DNA of 64,000 nucleotides. Origin: Neodiprion pinetum. Its lineage: Eukaryota > Arthropoda > Insecta > Hymenoptera > Diprionidae. Of this stretch, positions 54,772-64,000 are shown piece after piece. The stretch lies in the NCBI RefSeq assembly GCF_021155775.2, contig NC_060233.1:29429456-29493455 (forward strand). Reading direction: 5' to 3'. The translations under genes and the position numbers were made by a program. Positions within the stretch are counted from its first letter, which is position 1. Every line of letters begins with the position of its first letter. Under the pieces are notes generated by a model. It saw only the letters and a list, made by a program, of their open reading frames with translations. It ran no database searches and was not told where the DNA came from.

Positions 54772-54921
54772 TATCGGCCAATCAGGTGTAGAGCAAGAGA
54801 GACGTCTTACGACGGACATATACCTCTCTCTCTCTCTCTCTCATTCCTCTACTACACTTTTTGTACATGCGAAACTATCTCTAGTAGTACAATATACTTT
54901 CTGATCTGCTACAATTGGCGG
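54772..54921. repeat. Dispersed repeat, copy 2 (upstream of the caspase)
   Basis: Diverged relative of 38742-38886 in the same orientation on the plus strand. It contains a (CT)n microsatellite at 54823-54842. It ends about 510 bp before the caspase start codon. Confidence 0.7.
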
Positions 54922-55428
54922 TCAATTAGCAACGCGTACGTGGTATATGTTATCGACATACTATATGTCGATGGTATAATGTACGATCTACCGGTGAGTA
55001 CTAACTACTGTTTTGATTCCGAAAATCCATTCATGACAAAGTGATAACAATAAAGGGTTGCCCAACATTTATAGCAGATTTCTGCTCTTCTGTTCCAACA
55101 TATGCAGCGGTTCTCCATGGATGTATTGTGTTCTTATTCGAAAAAGGCGTCATCGGCAGGATACGTAACATATTAAACATAAACCACAGCGTACATAACA
55201 TGAGTCATTTCTGATAAAATTTCCTGGAATTCCGTGTCAGTTGAATGTCATGGTATGTCAAGTCGCTATTGACAATGAGATCTAAAACGTCTAAGGTATG
55301 CACATAGGAATTTTTAAGCCCGACTTTCTTACCTCTATTCTCTTCTTTTTTAAGATCGCAACTCCGTTCTAAAATTATTGCGACTTTAATCAAGGATCAG
55401 AGTTTTCTGGAATCCTACCCTGTTCAAG

Positions 55429-57441
55429 ATGACAACGCTTGATGCTGCACGGAAAGATAGGCTGCCAATAATAACAAAAAACTTGCTTAATATACAAGTG
55501 TTGAAGAGGATTGATAATGATTTAGACATTTACGAGAAAGTCCATTGTGTGTTTTTGATGATTGAACACTACCAGACGGGTTACCAAACCCTTCTCGGTG
55601 CTGTGGATGAAAGAATTCCTAGCATATCACGGTTTGTGGTCGAAAACAACGTGACGGATTGGCCCGACAAGGTCATGGAAGCGTTATGCCTTCTACAGAA
55701 TAACGAAGTTCTTTTAAAGTTAGGCGTGAATCCTGACGACGCGCAAACTTTTTTTCATGCAAACATAACAAGAATGTCTTGTAAAATTAATAAGTATGCT
55801 AAAACTTTTTATAACTTGTTTGAAAATCTTTCAAAAGACGATGCTGTCAAACTCCAGCAGCGCATATATCAACAAATAGATCCACCCAGGTGCAGTGCTT
55901 GGATGGATGAAAATTTTCTAGAAATACACTTGCTATGGTGGATTAAAAAGGGGTTAATCACCATTTCAGGAGGTACCTAGTGGCTTATTTTTGATATTGA
56001 AGTACAGAAAACAAGCTGTGACTTCTTAGAACAATGTGCAAATAAACCATAGCTGTCAATAATCAAAACAATTACAAATTGAATTAGCATCGTTCTAGAC
56101 ACAAAATCTTGAGGCCAAGAACTTACTAGAATGGTGCATCCGGAAATTTTCAATTTAACCAGAATATCAATCAGATTATTGATTTCGTGATAAATTTATT
56201 GATCTATCATTTTCACAGATAATTGGGAATTGTTACGGATATTAGAAATCTTAAAACTGCTGAATATGTCGAGTAGTAGTGCCTACCTAGCATTACAAAT
56301 GTATGAGGGAGAAAGGAAAAAAAACCTATGTGTTCACGATCAATTAGATATCAATCGTGGTTCATCAAATCTAAAGACGAATTCATATGTAATAAATAAA
56401 GGCCTGGCCATAATTTTCAACCAAATGCAGTTCACTGGTCCTATAGAAGTAATTATGTCCAGGAATTTAATAATATATTTTCTAATTTGATAAAAATAAT
56501 TTTAATTATGAATGCGTTATTCTAAAGTATGAGTATAGAGAAGGCTCACAGGTGGACTGTGACAGAATAGAAGAAGTGTTCAAAAATACATTTGGATTTG
56601 ACACACACGTGTACCTTGACTTGTCCAGAGACGAAATTTACCAAACCCTGGATGAGAAATTGTGTGACGCCAAAGAAAAATATGACTGTGTTGCAGTCTT
56701 TATTTTGTCTCATGGCACATCTGGTAAGCTTTGTTTTATGAAGTCTCTGTGATTATCCGATAAAGTGCAATTAAAAAATGAAATCAAAAATATTTGGGTA
56801 CTCCGGTAATTTATTTACGATTATTCACTTGTTGCAGGACACATAATCGCATCTGATGGTAAGAGCTGTACCATAGAAAAAATTAAAAAACACATTTGCA
56901 TCGATGCTTTACAAACTAAACCAAAAATTCTAGTTATCCAGGCATGCCAAACAATCGAAGGTGACAACTTTATTTTACTTTTTGAGTACTTGTAGATCTT
57001 CTTTGAACCCCAATTTATAAATGCATGACACTTTACTTTTTACAGATATCAAGCTCGATGGCCCAACATATTCACGAAACGAGGTTGACAACAATCGCGA
57101 CTTCATTCTATTATGTTCAACGATATCGGGTCAACCATCAGCCAGGCACCCACGTGACGGTGAGTCTGGCTGAATACTTCAAACAGCTGGTTTTTTCCAC
57201 AAAAATGATCATAATGTATCTTTACGTAGGCACTTGGTACATTCAAGTTCTCTGCGACGTACTGGAAAATATGCGGGGTAAATGTATCGGAGGCGAAATC
57301 CCTATAGAAGTGCAGAGACGATTTGATGAAAAAGAGGGTATTATTAATAAAAATTTGTACAGGCAGGTACCGAATATAATGTGCCAGACGCTCAGCAAAA
57401 AATTGATTCTCCCGTATAATCCAACAGCTCCCAGCAATTGA
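55429..57441 (+). CDS. Dredd: Dredd/caspase-8-like initiator caspase, frameshifted in exon 4
   Basis: Dredd is the initiator caspase that cleaves IMD and Relish in the insect Imd immune pathway. Six exons: 55429-55972, 56219-56448, 56528-56723, 56839-56960, 57046-57159 and 57230-57441. A long helical prodomain (about residues 1-190) fills exon 1. The p20 region has the catalytic histidine in ILSHGT (about residue 320) and the catalytic cysteine in IQACQT (about 360). The p10 region has GTWYIQVLCDVL. QACQT departs from the usual QACxG; fly Dredd is also unusual here (QACQE). The exons total 1418 bases, one short of a multiple of three. Exon 4 needs one extra base in the A-rich stretch at about 56877-56890 to join its two halves (GHIIASDGKSCTIEK and KKHICIDALQ). 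Either a sequence error or a real inactivating indel; all other junctions are in phase. Confidence 0.85.
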
Positions 57442-57645
57442 AAAACAGGACAAGCGTTTTCAAGCATTGATGAAATTAAACTGTCCGTAATTAGATATAG
57501 CGATAACGTGTGTATCATACTTATACACGATGACATGATCAAATAAGAATTTCAAGTTATTTTATATATTCGATTAAGTTTTCATTTGTTTTCGTACTAA
57601 GTATTTATTTGCATGTTTACGAATCGTTAACGTCTGTTTTTAAAC

Positions 57646-57651
57646 AATAAA
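57646..57651 (+). terminator. Poly(A) signal of the caspase gene
   Basis: AATAAA about 205 bases after the caspase stop. Confidence 0.5.
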
Positions 57652-57875
57652 TCCGCATGGTAAAACTCAACACGCGAGATATTTTTGTCACGTTCCCTAT
57701 TCGATTTTGATCTACTTTTATTACGTTACATCACTATATTGATACAGGAAAAGTATTGATTTCGGTCAAAAATGAATTTTTCTAATTTAAATGAATCTTC
57801 ACATTTTTGGACCTCTAGTATCCGAAAAACAGATCTCTCGATTTGTTGGTCTGCCGGTCGTTCACCTGTCTCGAC

Positions 57876-58128
57876 AAATTCCCATGATGATCTCATAAAC
57901 GGCTTGATGAAAAAAATCTGAAATTTACAGGACATCACATCCAAACGATGGGTACGAAAAATTGCCGTGTCCCATTTTTTTCTAACATGTGCTTCTATTG
58001 GAAAGAATTGATAAGTCAATTTTTTTACAAACTTCCTGTGATGACCTCGGAAACAACTTGATGAAAAAATCTGAATTTTGCACGACCCTACATGCAGATC
58101 ATGATGGTTTTGGAAAATTGCTACGTCT
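57876..58128. repeat. Diverged tandem duplication, period about 153 bp
   Basis: Two direct copies of about 100 bp (57876-57979 and 58029-58128) share blocks such as TTGATGAAAAAA(A)TCTGAA, TGATGAYCTCR and GAAAAATTGCYRYGTC. The minus strand is open across both for 145 codons (57726-58163), but the first start-like codon is GTG and the peptide matches nothing I know, so I treat it as noncoding. It lies between the convergent caspase and channel genes. Confidence 0.65.
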
Positions 58129-58512
58129 TGTTTATTCTTCGGCGTAATAGTAAACAATTTCACGAAAAAGAGATCTTTTTATGAGAAAAAAGAGTATTAG
58201 CGACAAAAGATTTTCATCACACCTGAAGGTACTTCCAATAATTGAACTGGTTTTCTCAGTGATGGAATGTACCGTGAAAAATACTAATATTTGTTCGGCG
58301 GAACGTGTGTATGATAAGAACAAGTAGACAAGCAATATTGAAACAGGGAGGACTTCGATCAGTAACGATTACCAGAAACAGGTATGTGTTTCAAATTAAT
58401 AATGTACGTAAAATAGTAGTGTAAGTCGCGATAAGAAACAAAACGCCCGCAATTAAAAATTTCAAGCATGACAATGTTAACAAGATCGATTAATAAATGA
58501 CTCGTGCTTCGA

Positions 58513-61500
58513 TCATATCCGCCCTTTTTTGTTACCAGTCCACAAGTCCGCTATCAATCGAATGGAGAAGAAATATATCAGTTCAAACGCAGACATCAGA
58601 CTGAATCCTGCGAAGAGCCCGAGCAGTCCACCGAACGAGGCTGAAACAATTTTTGTTAAGCCGTCAGATTCGATATTCTTGATCATTTCAAGGTAGAGGA
58701 AAAATTTTTACCGAACAGGTTGTGCCAGTCGTAATAAACATCGCGACGGTATTGAGTTGACACCAGGTCACTGAAGAATACGTGTAAAAGGCTATGATTC
58801 TTGACGTCAACACCCTTACTGCGAAGATAAAGAGAGTAATTAGACGAGGTGGATAGACAGCGGTAGAGTCAGGAGTCTTGATAAAAAAAAAAAAAAGAAA
58901 CGATGGCAAAATAACGTATAGCAATTGATACTCGCTAGAATTCAAGATCGTGATAGGCATTGCTGCGATCCAATATTCCAGCGGAGCTTTGAAGGGGGTA
59001 GCGAAAGAGGCTGCAATCGGGAATGCATTTACACGGTCCGCTTTCGTAATCCAACACCTCTATCGACGGCAGGTGTCTGTTCGTTACCTTGGTCCCCGGC
59101 CATGAAGTTTCGTACCAATCTATGCAGATAATTTTAACGTTGATATTAGGAAATCCCCTAATTGCCTTCGATTATATTAACAGGAGTGACTCGAGAATCA
59201 GCGTGAATTTAAACATCTCATTGTCAGTCAAGTTTCTCCCTGATGCATTTATTGTTTTCTTGACTAATGCACTCGGCAAATATTGTACGGTAATTGAATA
59301 ATAAAAATAATTGATATCCGACCGGTTCTTTTTTCTTTGTTAAAACATGAATATACCAATTTGAATGTATAAGCATGTTTGCGAGTAGGTAGTCAATTTG
59401 GTCTATTTTTTATCGTTCTACTTTTGTCTCGACGTATTTGCTTATACGGGCCTGTGTTAACTGTCCTACGGTGAGTATTCTCGAAAGCACGCGTATCTTA
59501 TTGTTACTTTATTTACGATATGAAAAATCCTGATTACGAACCCTGGAAATCGTAGACACACTTCACGTCGGTAAGGTTACAGATTCTTACGCTGGTGTTT
59601 GTGTCTGGATCTTGGAAGCATAGGGAGAAGAAATTGCAATCATATTCGCTTGACGAATGATTGTAAGAAAAATGCAAACATCGTATACATATACCGTTTT
59701 CTGAAAGGTCAACAGAGGCAAAACGTAGGTATTCCTGATAATAGGGAATGCATTCGCATTTCTCAAATATCGTTTGCATACGGCATACGGCAAGGCAATT
59801 GTTGTAGGAGTAATTTCCCATCAATGCTGTCAGGTCTTGCCCCTCGTCCGAGAATATGCAACTTCGTTTCGACACGGGAAGACTGCGCACATCATCCGTT
59901 GAGTATGTAACTTCCGGTGTAACGCTGAGGAACACTTCTTTGTCGATGCGGATCAGTTTGTTCTTAGCGTTACGGTCCGGATAGTCGTATGGATCGTGAA
60001 GAATCACCTGCGTATAATAACAATCATATAATGTAAGTTACACACCGTTGCACAAAGCCGAATGCACGATATTCACAGACGCGGAGGTAAATTTACCTTA
60101 AGACCGTAACCTCCGAGAAGTGCCGCGTGGTAATCTAAGGGTGCCATGTTTAACAGCACCGTCAATCCGGTCTGATAGCCACAAGCCGTCACCCTCTTAG
60201 GTATGCGCCTGCGGTATCGAATAGTTTTAACAATTTTTTTCAGGTTTCAATCACAAGTCAAGTGATTTATTTTGTGAATTTGGTAAAATATATAAGAAAT
60301 CACACAGTAAATCACCAAAGAATGAATCGTTGGATATACTAGATCAAAAATACTAGTGACTAGTTTCTCATTGGAAATATTATTGTACCTGAATTAGTAC
60401 TAACACAGTTGGACCCTTGGTTCTCAATCAAAGCTGAAAATACTGATTGCTTCTGGGCGCAAGAGGTCGTGATAATTTTGCGATGATATCAATAATTCTC
60501 AGGGTATTTTCGGTAGGTATACATCACCCTCGGGCGTACTTAACTTTGATCTTATTATGCTTACCGGGATTTTTCACGATCTGGGACTCCGATATAGTTG
60601 AAACTGCAGCAGATACCATCACGGCTCAGGGATGACTCAAATATCGAGTCACAGGAGATGATGTTTCCCTTCCATTTGCATCTCACTGTTATCTCGGAGC
60701 AGTTTCTCGTTACCTGCATGGTCGACATACTTTATTTTTACCACATTGAGTAACAAGAAAGTATCGCGAGTCCCTTCGGCAAGTATTGTTCATATGATAC
60801 GTGAACGTTGTATACCAATTTCATGACGTCAGGAATCGTCAAGTCGTTATCGTCGAATATCTCCTGTAGCCGGGTCAGGTTGGTGTAAACTTTTTGGCTA
60901 GAAATATCTGGGTCAAGAAGCTTGTTCAGGAGTCGCATCTCGGCTAACAGAACCGTTTCAGATTCATTCGCCAACCGTGGTCCACTGCGATATAATAAAT
61001 CAAATATAAAAGTATGTAATTAAAAATATTGCAATTATAAATCAGTTCTCAGACGACTCGTAAAGTACGCTAAGAATCAGTTATACAACGTACAATGCGA
61101 GCGTACGCTCAATGTGCATTTTTAATTAAAAAGGATCAATAATAGAAGCGTTTCGCATCTAATTCGACTTACTTCACCCTCAACTCTATTATTTAGTATT
61201 TCACCTCGCAACAGTTCAATGTGACTGCATTTTAATGGGTGTTTGATTTATGTCTATGCATACCGAAGTAATGCCCGTAATAAAAAGTAAAAGTGTATTT
61301 ATAAGTACATATAGTGTATCGTTCGCTCGATTGAGATGTACATCGCAACGCAACCTACTGCAGAGAATTAACCAAGTCCTGAGCCCGGCGGAGCGATACA
61401 CGGTTGAGATCGCAGATGGTGACGGCGGGAAATCTGTAGTTCCAAATACCGTGATGAGTGGACTCGATCACAGTGAGAGTTGGATGCGCCGCGTTGTACT

Positions 61501-62469
61501 CCCATGCAATTTGCATCAGAGCAATGGCACAGCAGAGAGAAACGACAACGCCTACGGCCCAAATCCCCCTGTGCAAGATTACACATATAATTACCATATT
61601 AGAAGCCCTGGCGAAAAAAATCATTTCTATACGATTTTCTACGTATCGGGATATTTCGTACAATCTTTTACGACAAATCGTTTTCGTAAAAAAACTTGTA
61701 GATTTCGGGTGAAACTTTGTATTTTTTCTGTAAAAAATCTACAAAACGCTACAATTTTTTAAGAAAATTAACAATTCTTTGTGAAAAAACAATGCGCATT
61801 TACAATTTAGTACGAAACAATACGAAATTTTGCAATTTCTGTAAAAATTTCATTTGTTATAGTAACTAGAAAAATTGAGTAAAACGGGTATCGTTAAAAA
61901 AAACTGTTTGGATATTGTTGAAATCACGAAAAACGAGGTACGCCTAACCATTTTGCACTATCGTCGATCATTTTTTGGTAATTGCAATGCAAAATCAGTT
62001 TGTTCGGTTTACTGTACTTTTTTAGTTAAATAAAGCTTTAACGTCAATTTATTGTTGCAGAAGCATTAAATTTTCGCAACAGTTGCAAGAAAATATAGTA
62101 ACGGATACCAGACTTTCCGGTAACAGCTAGAAAACTAATTTTCATTTTCTACCTGTAACTATATCTTTCGATTGTGGTGAAAAATGAAAATAGTTAAGGA
62201 CTGAGCGGTAACCGGAACTAAAAATTTCTCTCAGTGTGGACCGGAGAGATGGAGAAAAGCGCACTTGACGAGGGAGAACTTGAGCAGCTGGTACTGCCAT
62301 CCAATCGCATCCCACCTTACCTCTCGTAAACGGAGCGTTGACTCTGAGCGATGTACTTGTAGCCGTGGAGTCCGGTTGAGAGACAAAATTCCCGTGCTTG
62401 TTTCGTGAGAACGCGTCGCCACGCGGAGCTTCTTCGAGCCGGGGTTTTCTCGCGTTGTAATTCGACCAT
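58513..62469 (-). CDS. Pickpocket-type DEG/ENaC sodium channel
   Basis: Amiloride-type cation channel subunits of the pickpocket family act in insect sensory neurons and epithelia. Ten exons on the minus strand: 62321-62469, 61359-61568, 60801-60984, 60565-60713, 60097-60208, 59695-60007, 59542-59610, 58936-59119, 58712-58818 and 58513-58640. They total 1605 bases, giving 534 residues. The N-terminal gating block FCLSTGLHGYKYI precedes TM1 (about 51-75, GIWAVGVVVSLCC). The extracellular loop carries the cysteine-rich blocks GICCSFN, CLAVCRMQTIFEKCECIPYY and GPCKCIPDC. TM2 (about 493-520) contains the pore-side GFS of GLFAGFSLMSAFELIYFF. The intron after 58936 has a GC donor (CTA/GCGAGT), since reading on meets TAG at once. 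ATG 62469 is the first in frame after a stop. The specific pickpocket paralogue is undecided. Confidence 0.92.
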
Positions 62470-64000
62470 CGTAATGTCCGGCGATCTGGTAACTGTGCAC
62501 GGTACACCTTTGAGGCGATACTAGCACCACCCAACGCCTCCATCCCCCGTTGTCACACGTTATTAAATATTCACTCGGCCTTCCGGTTTGCGTCGCGCAC
62601 TGATTATAATCACGCCGCGTGCGCTTGACTCGCCGGCGATTAACGATTCCTGCAAAGCTTAAATACAGCTATATACTTTGTCAACAGGGGGTATTTTTCC
62701 ATCGACCGGCCGTTTTTCATCATTCGTTAAATTGTAGCCTTCGATCAGTCGACAAATTATTATCAGGGACTGCGATATATTTAAAAAAGTTTTCTTCTTC
62801 TTCATAATGTTATCAAAATAACACACGTGTAAACAAAATCAAGTCTGCTGTGTGCGTGTTTAGTACAATTCTGGTCGTGATTATATCGACGATATTGGAG
62901 CATTATTATCATAAAAATTCGAAACTTACACTATTGAATATAGTTTTACCCAGCATGCAGAACTTTCGGGAAAGTTTGCATAAATTCGAGAGCTCCAACA
63001 GTTTTGATTTAAGAGAAAATGTGACAGACTTTAAATTGCAAAAAAAGTTCGTAATACAACTCCATAAATACATCTTCAACAATTTCAGTAGTACCGAAAT
63101 TATTTTCTCATTCCAAAACTCTCGAAAACCGCCGCTCGATAAATCTCACCGCAAATTCTATAAATTTTCCCAAGATTGCACCGAAATTGAATTTAAGTTA
63201 GGTTTAAAAACCTGTAAACATAGATGCCTGCGAGTTTCTTTGCATACTACCAAAATCCGGCAAATCGTGCACGACGAATAGAATTTCCATTAAATTGACG
63301 GGCGTGAAAAGAGGTTCGTATCGAGGAGAAGAGGCTCATCCACCAGACAGTGTTGGGGGTTCACAACGCACTATCTTTGCAGACGTACAAGCTGGTGGTT
63401 TTCGTCCGGGATCCTCGTGCCTCGCGTTATTGGGTCTCGCGCGATATTAAAGTTTCAAGATGCCGCGGAGGCGCTCTCTTCACTGACTCAGCAGGCGTTT
63501 GTCATTAATAACGCCCGAGTACCACGACGGCATGTAAGATAGGCCAGCAAAGTGCCGCGGCGTCCTCCGGCACACGTCATTAGACAGAAGCCGTCGGCCT
63601 CTCGACGTCCGGCGACCTTCGCGATCCGGTCCTCAAACCCCCGGGGGTGGCAGGCCGAGGGCGAGGGCTAGAGGTGAAGGATCGCGCCGGGGTTAAAGAG
63701 GGAATATATGGCGCAGCGCCCCGCGTACGGACAAGGTTCAGCTTTGTACTTTAAACGGCGTGAAATCACGACTGTGGGGTTCCAACGGCTCGCCCTCTAC
63801 CCACCCCGACGACCGGCGTCGGGCGAAACGCCGCGCCGTGAGAAAAACGTCGCACCTATAAGTACGATAATATATATACCCACCTATGTCACGCAGGCGA
63901 ATAAACACGTGCGACGCTACACGACTGGGAATAATTAATGTGTTCATAATTGATTCTTGGTCACATTTTGTCAAATTCATGCGTGGGATTGCTACGATTT
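62470..64000. other. Upstream region of the channel gene; GC-rich right end
   Basis: A plus-strand frame, ATG at 62955 to stop at 63281, is open for 108 codons (143 without requiring ATG) and encodes a lysine/phenylalanine-rich peptide of no recognisable family. 63540-63860 is markedly GC- and CpG-rich compared with the rest of the window and may be a promoter or 5' UTR of a gene beyond the right edge. No RNA gene is recognised. Confidence 0.4.

Noticed and set aside
56858..56876. GTAAG...CATAG in caspase exon 4 as a tiny intron explaining the frameshift
   Set aside because: It would be about 18 bases, far too short to splice, and would delete conserved residues.
57726..58163. 145-codon minus-strand frame with an internal repeat
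   Set aside because: The repeat is a nucleotide-level tandem duplication, there is no ATG at the start and no recognisable protein.
59611..59694. Reading straight through 59534-60007 as one channel exon
   Set aside because: The frame is open, but removing an 84-base intron (GTATATG...TTCCAAG, long pyrimidine tract) restores the family spacing between the CECIPYY and RICNLTDVKC blocks.
60714..60741. Donor at about 60741 for the third channel intron
   Set aside because: It gives a 28-base intron and the wrong phase; the donor GTATCA at 60800 gives an 87-base intron, correct phase and a normal family sequence.

Overview
The window is animal nuclear DNA: AT-rich, with long introns, GT-AG splice sites, AATAAA signals and simple repeats. 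The gene set (glass bottom boat, a Dredd-type caspase, a pickpocket channel, an insect-style fatty acid transporter) points to an insect. A hymenopteran is my best guess, but that is inference. Exon models were built by hand from protein similarity, splice sites and codon phase. For every complete gene except the caspase the exon lengths add up to a multiple of three.

Layout. 136-7526 (-) is the 5' part of a fatty acid transport protein (SLC27/FATP) running off the left edge, with a foldback element in one intron. 7.8-24.0 kb has no gene I can support; it holds simple repeats and a composite inverted-repeat structure at 14.7-15.4 kb. 24.0-33.3 kb (-) is a compact head-to-tail trio: SSNA1, a short protein with two degenerate SRF-type MADS domains, and a 14-exon M16-family metallopeptidase. 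34.0-34.7 kb holds a decayed polo-kinase pseudogene bounded by a 930-bp foldback element. 37.6-37.8 kb (-) holds a possible small gene. 39.1-40.0 kb (+) is the spliceosome protein CWC15. 43.6-51.1 kb (+) is the BMP ligand gbb. 55.4-57.4 kb (+) is a Dredd/caspase-8-like gene with a one-base frameshift in this sequence. 58.5-62.5 kb (-) is a complete DEG/ENaC pickpocket channel, tail-to-tail with the caspase. The right end is GC-rich and has no gene I can identify.

The genes do not form one pathway; this is an ordinary mixed stretch of chromosome. The most unusual item is the double MADS-like protein at 25.0-26.8 kb. The animal MADS proteins I know are SRF and MEF2, each with one strongly basic DNA-binding domain. 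Here there are two tandem SRF-like halves, each split by an intron at the same codon, and both have lost much of the basic DNA-contact surface. Other points worth a second look are the caspase frameshift with its QACQT active site, a GC-AG intron in the channel gene, three large foldback elements plus a smaller hairpin, and a dispersed repeat shared by the upstream regions of CWC15 and the caspase.
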